Part shown: positions 47,503-55,594 of the stretch, one piece after another
Position numbering within the stretch: the first letter of the stretch is position 1
Layout of the letters: each line of letters starts with the position of its first letter
Source of the DNA: Ciceribacter sp. T2.26MG-112.2
GTDB lineage: Bacteria > Pseudomonadota > Alphaproteobacteria > Rhizobiales > Rhizobiaceae
DNA length: 64,000 bases
Reading direction: 5' to 3'
NCBI RefSeq assembly: GCF_900492205.1
Contig: NZ_UEYQ01000014.1
Span: forward strand, 1 to 64,000
Translations under genes and position numbers: made by a program
Notes under the pieces: model-generated
What the model was told of the DNA's origin: nothing
Seen by the model: the letters and a program-made list of their open reading frames with translations, nothing else
Database searches by the model: none

Positions 47503-47607
47503 CGCGCTGTCAAAGCCGTCTGTCATGACGCGGTCACAGGATTGTGCCGTGCAGCAAATATATACGGTTCGCTATGCTTGCTTGTCAAATGGCGCAAGTG
47601 CCGTCCA

Positions 47608-48495
47608 TCAGGGGCGCGCTGTCAGCAGAGCGTTTTCATTCGCGTATTTCTCTGAAAATTTGAGCCGCATCTCATCATCAAGTACCTTGACCGGACGCCC
47701 GGCGAGGCCGGAGAACACATCATCCAATTTGAGACGCAGAAGATAGCGCTCTCTGTCGTTGGGGAGCAGAGGCATGACATGACGAGCTATCTCCAGTGCT
47801 TCCTTTGGCCAGGATTCGTTGCGCCGTGGTATCGATAGGGGATCAATTCTGCCCGTGTATCCATACGCGCTGAACAGTGCTCGAAAAAACTCCTTATGTG
47901 TTTCGGCGGTTGATCCATACTGTAAAACCATGACATTGGCGGCGCCAAAGTGCTGCCTCATGGTGTCCACTATGGGACGCCAGGAAAGATCGGCAGTTGC
48001 AGCCCAATTTCGGAAATGATCTGGATCGGGAACATGGCCGAGCTTGTGGAGTTGCAAATACCAGGAGTTCAGAAAGTCCCACTGGTCCCGGATGGTAAAA
48101 ACAATCAATGTGGGTAAGTCGTTGAGGAATTCTGCAAGCGCACTTAATGATGCTCGCGCGCCTGGATACAGAATTCCCTTGGTCTCGTCATATGGCTCAC
48201 CCAGAAATATCTCCCAGGGAATAAGAAGAGACCGGATATCCCCTCGAGAGAATATCTTACGTGTATTCTCAATGACTAGTTTACAACGGGCTTCGCGGGA
48301 ATCAAATCGGCCTTCCCCTCGCGCCTCAGCCGTCAAATCCCTCAGCGTTCTGTAGGTGGAAAATGGTTTAGTCGTATGTCCAACGTAGACTATTCCGTCC
48401 GCTCGGAGCGTGTTCGCTTCCAAAGTGCAATACTCTTGTATCGCCGTGGTGGCGGTCTTGTGGGCTCCCAGATGGAGTACGATCTTCCCCGTCAT
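47608..48495 (-). CDS. Sulfotransferase-like P-loop protein, lower GC
   Basis: A 295-residue protein starting MTGKIVLHLGAHKTATTAIQ; the GAHKTATT loop matches the 5'-phosphosulfate-binding P-loop of sulfotransferases. A later LIVFTIRDQWDFLNSWYLQ resembles the 3'-phosphate-binding segment (R-D---S). AAGGA precedes the ATG at 48495; an ATG at 48519 is possible. GC is clearly lower than neighbours, suggesting transfer. PAPS could be made by the cys genes to the right, but the acceptor is unknown. Confidence 0.7.
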   Translation of the reverse strand: MTGKIVLHLGAHKTATTAIQEYCTLEANTLRADGIVYVGHTTKPFSTYRTLRDLTAEARGEGRFDSREARCKLVIENTRKIFSRGDIRSLLIPWEIFLGEPYDETKGILYPGARASLSALAEFLNDLPTLIVFTIRDQWDFLNSWYLQLHKLGHVPDPDHFRNWAATADLSWRPIVDTMRQHFGAANVMVLQYGSTAETHKEFFRALFSAYGYTGRIDPLSIPRRNESWPKEALEIARHVMPLLPNDRERYLLRLKLDDVFSGLAGRPVKVLDDEMRLKFSEKYANENALLTARP

Positions 48496-48786
48496 GGGTG
48501 TCCTTGGCGCAGCAATCAACTCCGCACCTTATATTGCCGGGGACATGGGCATTCAAGCCATGTTGCCAAAGAACCGAGAGACAAAGGGGTGACCATATTA
48601 TGGGAATTCCTTGTCGTTGTTTTCGTTTTTCGCGGATGCTCAAATTTCGGGGCACGTGCCGAGCAAACCGGACCGTTGATGCTGCGTGCGGGCGTCGCCT
48701 TCGATGCATAGGTTTAGTGAGAAGGCAAAGGTCGCGACGCTGAACGGCCGTTCCACCTGCGTTACGGGTGATCGGCTGCCCCCTGA
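48496..48786. other. AT-richer gap around the sulfotransferase-like gene
   Basis: No gene with a ribosome site was seen. Several short overlapping frames are uninformative. Composition changes back to high GC near 48780, which may mark the edge of an acquired block. Confidence 0.35.
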
Positions 48787-49107
48787 CTATTGACAGCGGC
48801 CGGGAATATCCAGCCTATAGGTCGTCTTGCCCGGTCCCTCGGGCAAGATCGGGATCAGATAGACCGTGAGATCGCACTCCTGGGTGCGGACCTGCCATTC
48901 GCTGGCTCCGTCCCCGCGCGTGCCGGTGTTGGCAATCGACCCGACCGGCGCCTGGCCGACGGCATCCGCCACCAGGCTGCTGGAGAGGATCGTCGTGATC
49001 TTTTCCGCGCTGTCGTAAAAGCCGGAAAGCGCCGCCATGGCGGGCGAGGCGAGAGCGGCAAGGAAGAGAGCCCTGAAGACGAGGCCGGCGCCGGTGATGT
49101 GCTTCAT
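48787..49107 (-). CDS. Small uncharacterised secreted protein
   Basis: A 106-residue protein with a signal peptide (FRALFLAALASPAMAA). The mature part contains EWQVRTQECDLTVYLIPIL and a final Cys (DIPGRCQ), so one disulfide is possible. AAGGAAGGA precedes the ATG. I do not recognise the family. It is followed leftward by the sulfotransferase-like region. Confidence 0.65.
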   Translation of the reverse strand: MKHITGAGLVFRALFLAALASPAMAALSGFYDSAEKITTILSSSLVADAVGQAPVGSIANTGTRGDGASEWQVRTQECDLTVYLIPILPEGPGKTTYRLDIPGRCQ

Positions 49108-49379
49108 GCTTGTCCTTCCTTGAGGTCGGCTCAGTTTTCCATGCGCTTGCCGATTGGACAAGTGCAGAAAGCGAGTGCCGCAGGCCGAACTTGACTTCGT
49201 GGCCACCTGCTTTATTCAGGCGCTTGCCGAAAAAATTCGAGGCCGGTTTGGTTATTCCGGTCCCCGCCTTGCGGGATAAAGTCGCATCTCGCGAACCCAC
49301 GGCACCAATCCTAATCCAGGGTGGTGCCGTGACGGGTTTTGGCTCCTGTCACGCTCGACCCTTAGACAGTGAGACCCTT

Positions 49380-49619
49380 ATGCTCGACAAGAAAACCCTG
49401 CTGCTTGCCCAGATCTTTATGACCTTCATGATGGCTTTCTCCATGTCCGGGATCATGTCGTTGATCGCCTTGGGCCCTACCGCCGAATGGCTCCATGTCT
49501 GGCCTCGGCAGTTTGCCATGGCCTGGCCGATTGCCTTCGTCCTGACGATGTTCGTCAGCAGGATCGGCTTTGGTCTGGCCGTGCGGATCCGCGGAAGGAA
49601 GTCGATCTCGGGCGAGTAG
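49380..49619 (+). CDS. DUF2798-like two-helix membrane protein
   Basis: A 79-residue protein with two hydrophobic helices (FMTFMMAFSMSGIMSLIALG and FAMAWPIAFVLTMFVSRIGF) and a short basic tail, matching the DUF2798 pattern. Function is unknown. Upstream DNA lacks a clear Shine-Dalgarno site, so the ATG at 49380 is chosen by homologous form. Confidence 0.75.
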   Translation: MLDKKTLLLAQIFMTFMMAFSMSGIMSLIALGPTAEWLHVWPRQFAMAWPIAFVLTMFVSRIGFGLAVRIRGRKSISGE

Positions 49620-49755
49620 GGCGCCGATCCCAAGGTCTGCCCCGCACCCGCAGGCAAAGCAAGACGCGCCGGCGCTCGCAGGCGGAACCGCGCAGGACCG
49701 ATGGGCCGGCCACGGCCTGTCGGGCCGTGGTCTCGCGTACAGGTAGGGGTGTCGC

Positions 49756-51102
49756 TCAAATCACCGAGAAGTCGAGGGAGGTGAGCGCGAGCCCCGCGTT
49801 GAGATCGGCGATCAGGACGCGCCCGCCGGCGGCATTGCCATTGCTGTCGTAATACAGCATGCCAGTGTCCGTTTCGTAGATCAGCCGGTCGCTGGCATCC
49901 GCCGCCAGCCCGCTCGCATTGGCGACGAAGGCTGTCGAGGCAAGCGCTCCGGTTGCGGTGAGTGCCGTGAAGATCGCGTTTTCCAGCCAGATCGTGTCGT
50001 CGGCCACGTTGAAATCGATGATCGTATCGACATTGGTCGTGGCGTTCGGCGCCGAATTGAAGACGAAGACATCTCGGCCGGTGCCGCCGATCAGCGTGTC
50101 ATTGCCGGTCCCGCCCAGAAGCCGATCGTTTCCCGTCCCGCCGTTCAACTCGTCGTTGCCGGCCCGGCCGTCGAGAATGTCATTACCGCCTTCGCCGCGA
50201 AGTCGGTTTGCCACGGCGCTGCCCGTCAGGCGGTCGACATATTGGGTGCCGCGCACCGCTTCGATGCTGATCAGCGTGTCGGTCCGCCCGAAACCGTCGA
50301 TCGCCGTGCCGGCGGTCAAATCGACGGTGACGCCAGCCCGCCCGCCGTGATTGACGTCACGATGGAAGCGAACCTCGTCGAACCCGCCGCCGCCGTTGAT
50401 CCGGTCACGGCCACCCAGCCCCATGAATTGCTCGTTGGCGGCGGACCCGGTCATCGTGTCGGCGAACTGGGTGCCGCGGAAGGACTCGAAACTGGTGAAG
50501 GTTTCGGCGTTGCCATAGGCGTCGGTGACAGTCCCGGCCGCTGCGTTGAGGACGATGCCGCGCACGGCGTTGGGATCCTGATAAGCGCGCGAAAAGCTCA
50601 ACTGGTCGAAACCGGCGCCGCCGTTCAATACGTCTCGCCCCGCCCCGCCGTCGATATAGTCGTCGCCGCCGCCGCCGTTGATGGTGTCATTGCCCCCGTA
50701 GCCGTACATGTCGTCGGAGCCGGATGACCCGTTCAGGGTGTCGTTCCCGCGCAGCAGCCACTGGCCCAACCTGTATCCGTCGAAAGCGTCGTAGCCATCG
50801 AGGAACAGTGCGGTCGCCAGGCTCAGGCTCATCGTCCGCAGGACGGTCGTTCCGTTGGTGTCGAGAATCTGCAGGCTGGTAATGGTGCCCGTCTCGCCAA
50901 GCTCGCCGCCGACGGCGGTGAAGCCTGTCCCGACAAGCCTGACATAGAGGCCGTTATCGAGCCTGTATCGGACGGAGGTCGCAGTCACGCTTCCGACCTG
51001 CGTCGCATTGCCTCCATCGCCCAGAAGATCGTCAAACGAAGGATTGTAATCCAGGCCGAACGGATAGATTCCACCCGGAAAGAAATAACTGACGGTCGCC
51101 AT
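49756..51102 (-). CDS. RTX (hemolysin-type calcium-binding) protein
   Basis: A 448-residue protein whose first ~125 residues show no recognised enzyme domain. From residue ~125 to ~340 it has blocks of Gly/Asp-rich nonapeptide repeats (GGAGRDVLNGG-type, GGTGNDRLLGG). The end resembles the C-terminal region of type I secreted proteins (DVFVFNSAPNATTNVDTIID and a final hydrophobic FSVI). AGAGGGGAAG precedes the ATG. It is likely exported by a type I system not present here. Role unknown. Confidence 0.85.
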   Translation of the reverse strand: MATVSYFFPGGIYPFGLDYNPSFDDLLGDGGNATQVGSVTATSVRYRLDNGLYVRLVGTGFTAVGGELGETGTITSLQILDTNGTTVLRTMSLSLATALFLDGYDAFDGYRLGQWLLRGNDTLNGSSGSDDMYGYGGNDTINGGGGDDYIDGGAGRDVLNGGAGFDQLSFSRAYQDPNAVRGIVLNAAAGTVTDAYGNAETFTSFESFRGTQFADTMTGSAANEQFMGLGGRDRINGGGGFDEVRFHRDVNHGGRAGVTVDLTAGTAIDGFGRTDTLISIEAVRGTQYVDRLTGSAVANRLRGEGGNDILDGRAGNDELNGGTGNDRLLGGTGNDTLIGGTGRDVFVFNSAPNATTNVDTIIDFNVADDTIWLENAIFTALTATGALASTAFVANASGLAADASDRLIYETDTGMLYYDSNGNAAGGRVLIADLNAGLALTSLDFSVI

Positions 51103-51312
51103 CGCGCTTCCCCTCTTGAATGACGAATGACTGCGAAGTCATCATATCGTCATGGCGGTGTTTCGCAATCGGTAGTGGAGTACAGTTCGAATATTCATCA
51201 AATAGAAAGACTGATGACGGAATCTGATGATAGGGCAATTCTATTATGGATTACGAAGAGACAATTGCGCATCACTGTGGCAACCAGGATACCCGCCCGG
51301 CCGTCCCGCCAT

Positions 51313-51573
51313 TTATCCTCGCACCTTCACCGGCCGCCAGACGATGGTCTCCGGTGTGCGGTCGAACGGCCAGTCCATCAGCGTCACCCGGCAGTCGCGC
51401 CGGTCGCAGGCCTTGCAGCGGAAGGGCAGGGTGCGCGGGTCGCGCCCATGGCCGTAGAAGCCGGCGAGATCGCTCGCCAGGAAGCGCGCCTGGCGCTCGC
51501 AATGCCGGCAGGTTGCCACCACGAGCATGTTGTGGCGGGTTGCCTTTCCAAGGGTGTCGATGCTGACGGCCAT
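51313..51573 (-). CDS. Small zinc-ribbon-like protein
   Basis: An 86-residue protein with two CxxC pairs, CRHC (residue ~22) and CKAC (residue ~53), spaced as in a zinc ribbon. It also has ATCRHCERQARFLASDLAG and ends RTPETIVWRPVKVRG. The family is uncharacterised to me. The later ATG at 51573 is preferred to the extended frame to 51702, which would run into the flagellin promoter region. Confidence 0.65.
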   Translation of the reverse strand: MAVSIDTLGKATRHNMLVVATCRHCERQARFLASDLAGFYGHGRDPRTLPFRCKACDRRDCRVTLMDWPFDRTPETIVWRPVKVRG

Positions 51574-51708
51574 GGGTATCGGATGGAACAAAGAGGGAAC
51601 GAAGTCAAGAGGGCGCGCATAGGCGCGCCTGATTCCTGCCCGGCCGCGTCCACCGACCATCCCGCCTTTGTTGGAGGTTTTGGCTAACCTCGTGTAATAC
51701 ACTGAATA

Positions 51709-51758
51709 TTAACCATAAATACCGGAGCGCGTAAGGCATGCGTTAACCCTAACGCATG
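51709..51758 (+). promoter_or_regulatory. CtrA-like motif and 9-bp palindrome upstream of flagellin
   Basis: TTAACCAT at 51709-51716 matches the half-site-type CtrA motif used in rhizobia. At 51737-51758, CATGCGTTA-ACCC-TAACGCATG is a perfect 9-bp inverted repeat that holds another TTAACC. Both lie about 120-170 bp before the flagellin ATG. Confidence 0.5.
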
Positions 51759-51822
51759 TATAAACACATGGCTTCCAGTCGGTAGTGCGTTCGTGAGGCG
51801 TGTTTGTTCTGAGTTTCTTTCG

Positions 51823-51848
51823 AGAGGGCGTCATCCACGACGCCCTCT
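51823..51848 (+). promoter_or_regulatory. Stable leader hairpin of the flagellin gene
   Basis: AGAGGGCGTC (51823-51832) pairs perfectly with GACGCCCTCT (51839-51848), loop ATCCAC. It ends 29 bp before the flagellin ATG and is not followed by a T tract. Flagellin leaders in alphaproteobacteria are targets of FlbT-type post-transcriptional control, so a role in message stability or translation is plausible. Confidence 0.55.
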
Positions 51849-51877
51849 TCGGACGAACGGTATTGCGTAGGTGTTGT

Positions 51878-52843
51878 ATGCTGAGTTTTAACACGAATAA
51901 CGGCGCTATTCTTGCGCTCGACGTTCTCCGGTCGACGACGGGCGATCGCGACGCCACCATGGGCCGGATGTCCTCCGGTCAGCGGGTTGCCACGGCGGCA
52001 GACAATGCCGCCTACTGGTCGATCGCCACGACCATGCGCTCCGACAACAAGATGCTGTCAGCCGTCGAGGATGCGCTCGGTTTGGCGAGCGGCATTGTCG
52101 ACAGCGCCAATAACGGCTTTTCCGCCGCCACCGACACGCTGGTCGAAATCAAGAAACTGCTGGTTCTGGCGCGCGAGCCGGGGGTGGACCGGGACAAGGT
52201 CAACACCGATCTCGACCAGCTGAAGGATCAGCTGAAGACCATCGCCAGTGCGTCGAGCTTTTCCGAACAGAACTGGCTGAAGCGCACCGACCTCGCCGAC
52301 GACGTCGATCGCGAGCTCGTCGGCTCCTTCCGGCGTGATGCGGATGGCGGTGTGACGGTGACGAGCATAACTTACGAGATTGCCGGGACGGCCGGCACGA
52401 CCGACGTCAACTTCCTCGTCGACGACCTGTCGGGCGACAGCGGCATCCTGACCGGCTCGGGTTTCGCCACCGAACTCGGCACCTCCAAGACCTGGGTGCT
52501 GTTCAACGGCGAGAACGGCGGCGCCTATGACGAGATCGCCCTTTCGGACGCGACGACCGACGCCGAGATCGAGGAAATGATCAGCGTCGTCGATGCCATG
52601 GCGGAACGCACCATCGAGGTGGCGACATCGCTCGGCGCGATCAGCACGCGCATCGAGCTGCAGTCGGAATTCACTAAGGACCTGCAGGATTCGATCGAAA
52701 CCGGCGTCGGCAAGATGGTCGATGCCGACCTCAACGCCGAAGCGACGCGGCTGAAGGCGCTGCAGACCCAGGAACAGCTCGGCATCCAGGCGCTGCAGAT
52801 CGCCAATTCCGGCACCGAGCGCTTCCTCGACCTGCTGCTCTGA
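51878..52843 (+). CDS. Flagellin
   Basis: A 321-residue flagellin. The N-terminal D0/D1 region has NNGAILALDVLRS and MGRMSSGQRVATAADNAAYWSIA. The C-terminal D0/D1 has SRIELQSEF-like LGAISTRIELQ and LGIQALQIANSGTERFLDLLL. The middle (residues ~150-230) is variable and surface-exposed. It is isolated from any other flagellar gene here, so it is an orphan copy. It has its own promoter region with CtrA-like motifs and a leader hairpin. Confidence 0.93.
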   Translation: MLSFNTNNGAILALDVLRSTTGDRDATMGRMSSGQRVATAADNAAYWSIATTMRSDNKMLSAVEDALGLASGIVDSANNGFSAATDTLVEIKKLLVLAREPGVDRDKVNTDLDQLKDQLKTIASASSFSEQNWLKRTDLADDVDRELVGSFRRDADGGVTVTSITYEIAGTAGTTDVNFLVDDLSGDSGILTGSGFATELGTSKTWVLFNGENGGAYDEIALSDATTDAEIEEMISVVDAMAERTIEVATSLGAISTRIELQSEFTKDLQDSIETGVGKMVDADLNAEATRLKALQTQEQLGIQALQIANSGTERFLDLLL

Positions 52844-52870
52844 CGTCACCCCGCAGGCAGCGACGACGAC

Positions 52871-52907
52871 GAAAAAAGCGCCCGGGAATCATCCGCGGGC
52901 GCTTTTG
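52871..52907. terminator. Bidirectional terminator after flagellin
   Basis: GCGCCCG (52878-52884) pairs with CGGGCGC (52896-52902), with A6 on the left and TTTT on the right. It separates flagellin from the convergent lipoprotein gene. Confidence 0.85.
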
Positions 52908-52935
52908 TCTGTCACGAACGACTGGCGGCGATCGA

Positions 52936-53334
52936 TCATTCGCCGGCGAGGAATTCCTCGCAATAGCTCTTGCCGTCCGTGCGCTTGTCGACGACGGTGC
53001 GCACACCGCGGATCACGTAGTCGGGCGACACCGTCAGCTGCACTTCGCAGCGCAGATATTCGGAGCGCGCCGGCTTCAGGAGCTTGCCCTTCTTGCCATT
53101 GCCGAGATCCTCGTAGACGGCCGGCACGGCGCGGGTCTTGTAACCGCCGCGCCAGGTGTAGAGCGTCGTGCCACCGGTCTCGACATCGGTAATCGGCGGG
53201 CCGAACTTGGCGAAGAAGGCGCCGGCCTGCTGGCCGTTCCAGCGCGCTTCGATCGGGTTCGTGGCGACACCCGTAGTGGTGCAAGCGGCAAGCGCCAGCG
53301 CAAGGCCGGCCATGGTGATCACGCGGAAATTCAT
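52936..53334 (-). CDS. Small uncharacterised lipoprotein
   Basis: A 132-residue protein with lipobox LAAC at residues ~15-18 (TMAGLALALAAC). The mature part has ARWNGQQAGAFFAKFGPPI and a strand-rich TTLYTWRGGYKTRAVPAVY segment, and two later Cys (LRCEVQL, SYCEEF) that could pair. No family recognised. AGGGACAG precedes the ATG. It converges with flagellin. Confidence 0.68.
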   Translation of the reverse strand: MNFRVITMAGLALALAACTTTGVATNPIEARWNGQQAGAFFAKFGPPITDVETGGTTLYTWRGGYKTRAVPAVYEDLGNGKKGKLLKPARSEYLRCEVQLTVSPDYVIRGVRTVVDKRTDGKSYCEEFLAGE

Positions 53335-53646
53335 TTCTCTGTCCCTTGAGCTCATGTCGGCGAAGACGGCCGCCCGGAGCCCCTGATTCTCCGCCCATCG
53401 GCGCCGTTTCGCAATGCCGGCTTTAGCCGCAATCCGGGTGGATGAAAATCGCCTCTTCTGGCTGTACCGCGTATTTTTCGCCAATGATGCCAAGGGGCCA
53501 CGTTCCGCCACATTTTCAGGTGTTCCCGCCGTCCTGGGCGGAGAGGACGCGCCGGCATCCGTCACGAAATTTTCGTCTTCCGCAGGAAATCTTCAAATCA
53601 CCGCTTGTGCAAGAAAAAACGCTGGTCTATAGAGGCGCCGCTGGCA

Positions 53647-53723
53647 CGGAGTGTAGCGCAGTCTGGTAGCGCACCACGTTCGGGACGTGGGGGTCGAGTG
53701 TTCGAATCACTCCACTCCGACCA
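53647..53723 (+). tRNA. tRNA-Pro (CGG)
   Basis: A 77-nt cloverleaf with acceptor CGGAGTG/CACTCCG, discriminator A and encoded CCA (53721-53723). Anticodon stem CCACG/CGTGG with loop TTCGGGA gives anticodon CGG. T-arm GTTCGAATC. A terminator follows within 10 bp. Confidence 0.96.
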
Positions 53724-53728
53724 GCTAG

Positions 53729-53756
53729 AAAAGCCCGCGATTGCGGGCTTTTTTCG
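53729..53756 (+). terminator. Terminator of tRNA-Pro
   Basis: AAGCCCGC (53731-53738) pairs with GCGGGCTT (53743-53750), loop GATT, followed by TTTTCG. Confidence 0.9.
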
Positions 53757-54046
53757 TTTCAAGGCCCGTGTCTTTTCCAGATTGGCAAATTGTCGTCCTC
53801 TTCGCACCGCCTCTGAGGGCTGGATCGCTCATATCCCAGGAATGAAGAGGGCCATGGAGAGCGGCTGCCGGCGAGGGCGCTCCGCGCCCGGCACGGTGAT
53901 CGGCAGGAGCGGACGCGCCTGAAGAAACATTCCGGTGCAAGCCGCAATTGCGCAACTTCCTACCTTTAACAAGAAGCCGATCTGGCCAATAAGGGGGAGA
54001 CCTGTTTCCTGCCAACGCTGCCAGAATTCCGGGACAAAGCATTTCG

Positions 54047-55201
54047 ATGACCACCAGCGATCCCGCCCGCCGTTCGGCAAAGGCTGCCCTCAGGCAATTG
54101 TTCAACCCGATCCTTGCCGGCGCGACGCTCACCGAACGGCTGATCGGTTGCCTCGGCGCGCTGGTCGCGACGGCCCTGACCGGCTTTCTCTGCGGCCTGC
54201 TGCTCGGTCCCGATCCGCATCTGCCGTTGATCGTCGCACCGATCGGCGCGTCCGCCGTCCTTCTTTTCGTCGTCCCCGCCAGCCCGCTCGCCCAGCCCTG
54301 GTCGATCATCGGCGGCAATTCTCTTTCGGCGCTTTCCGGCCTGGTCGTCGCCCATTTCGTCCATGAGCCGGCCCTTGCCATCGGCCTTGCCGTCTCGCTG
54401 GCGATCGCCGCCATGTCGCTCACACGCTGCCTTCATCCGCCGGGCGGGGCGGTCGCCATGATGACCGTGCTCGGCGGGCAGGCGATCGCCGACTGGGGGC
54501 TGCTCTTTCCCATCGTCCCGGTCGGCCTCAACTCGGCCATCCTGGTTACGCTCGGCATCGTCGCGCACAAGCTGTCGCGCCGCGCCTATCCGCACCTTGC
54601 CCCGCCCGATGCCGCCAATCTCCATCAGACGCGCGACCTTCCCCCGCAACTGCGCGCAGGCTTCAGCGAGGCCGATATCGAGGCCGCCCTTGCGGCCATG
54701 CACGAAACCTTCGACATCGACCGCGGCGATCTCAAGCAATTGCTGATGCAGGTGGAACTGCAGGCCACCATCCGCCGGCATGGCCCTCTGTCCTGCTCCG
54801 ACATCATGTCGCGCGACGTCATCCGGGTCAGTGAGAACGATACGCCGGAGACGGTGCGGGCGCTTCTGTTGCGGCACAATATCCGCACGCTGCCGGTCAC
54901 CGATGCCGAAGGCCGGCTGCTTGGTACCGTCGGTCTTCGCGAGCTGATCGGCGCCGACGGTGCGATCGGAGCGAATATCTCGCGGGCTGCAACCGCCTTG
55001 CCGCATGATCCGGCATTGGCGCTCCTGCCGCTTCTGACCGACGGTAAGGCCCATGCCGTGGTCATCATCGACGAGGACGAACGGATCGAAGGGCTGATCT
55101 CGCAAACCGATCTGCTCTCCGCCGTATCACGTGCCCTGGCCCTCGAGGAGGGGCAGGACTTGAAACCTGCGCTCAATAGGCCGATGCTCGCTGTCGGTTG
55201 A
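54047..55201 (+). CDS. HPP-family membrane protein with C-terminal CBS pair
   Basis: A 384-residue protein. The N-terminal ~175 residues form the HPP four-helix membrane domain, with the defining CLHPPGGAVAMM motif. The C-terminal region (residues ~245-375) holds two CBS domains (DIMSRDVIRVSENDTPETV and VVIIDEDERIEGLISQTDLL) that may bind adenosine nucleotides. HPP proteins of plants and cyanobacteria have been linked to nitrite transport; that role here is inferred. The small gene at 55228 follows on the same strand. Confidence 0.88.
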   Translation: MTTSDPARRSAKAALRQLFNPILAGATLTERLIGCLGALVATALTGFLCGLLLGPDPHLPLIVAPIGASAVLLFVVPASPLAQPWSIIGGNSLSALSGLVVAHFVHEPALAIGLAVSLAIAAMSLTRCLHPPGGAVAMMTVLGGQAIADWGLLFPIVPVGLNSAILVTLGIVAHKLSRRAYPHLAPPDAANLHQTRDLPPQLRAGFSEADIEAALAAMHETFDIDRGDLKQLLMQVELQATIRRHGPLSCSDIMSRDVIRVSENDTPETVRALLLRHNIRTLPVTDAEGRLLGTVGLRELIGADGAIGANISRAATALPHDPALALLPLLTDGKAHAVVIIDEDERIEGLISQTDLLSAVSRALALEEGQDLKPALNRPMLAVG

Positions 55202-55227
55202 AACGGATGAACGCGAAGGAGAAGCGG

Positions 55228-55509
55228 ATGCGGATCGAACGCGACGGCAATGGCGACTTCATCCTCGATCCGGCCGAGCTTGCCCAGCGCTTCGGCCTGG
55301 CACCCCAGGATTTTCGCCGCCAGCAGGAGCAGGGGCTGGTGAAAAGCACTGTCGAGAAGGGTGAGGGCGAGGATGCCGGCACCAGCCGATTGAGCCTGCG
55401 CATCGGTAATCGCATCTGGCGCGCCGTTCTTGATGGCGACGACCGGGTCATCCGCGAGGAACTGAACATCGCCCGCGGCGCTCCGGTCCGTCGCGACGGC
55501 AAGGCCTGA
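55228..55509 (+). CDS. Small uncharacterised protein (DUF6522-like)
   Basis: A 93-residue protein, MRIERDGNGDFILDPAEL..., with a central GLAPQDFRRQQEQGLVKSTV and SRLSLRIGNRIWRAVLDGDD. It resembles a small conserved family I know only as DUF6522; the match is tentative. The ATG at 55228 has AAGGAG 8 bases upstream; an ATG at 55207 is also in frame. It is 26 bp after the HPP-CBS gene and likely co-transcribed. Confidence 0.6.
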   Translation: MRIERDGNGDFILDPAELAQRFGLAPQDFRRQQEQGLVKSTVEKGEGEDAGTSRLSLRIGNRIWRAVLDGDDRVIREELNIARGAPVRRDGKA

Positions 55510-55530
55510 TTCCACTCCCGCAACGACGAA

Positions 55531-55562
55531 AAAAGCCCGCTCCGGGTGAGGGAGCGGGCATG
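55531..55562. terminator. Bidirectional terminator
   Basis: GCCCGCTCC (55535-55543) pairs with GGAGCGGGC (55551-55559), with an A tract on the left for leftward transcripts. It separates the HPP-CBS pair from cysN. Confidence 0.82.
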
Positions 55563-55594
55563 TGGGACGCCTGGCGTCCGGGGAGAACCTCGTT

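Noticed and set aside
48368-48709. Overlapping short frames on both strands next to the sulfotransferase-like gene
   Set aside because: They overlap its 5' end or lack start signals; composition is not coding-like.
49756-51102. RTX repeats as a CRISPR or tandem DNA array
   Set aside because: The repeats are in the protein (Gly-Asp nonapeptides) and degenerate in DNA; no spacer-repeat pattern.
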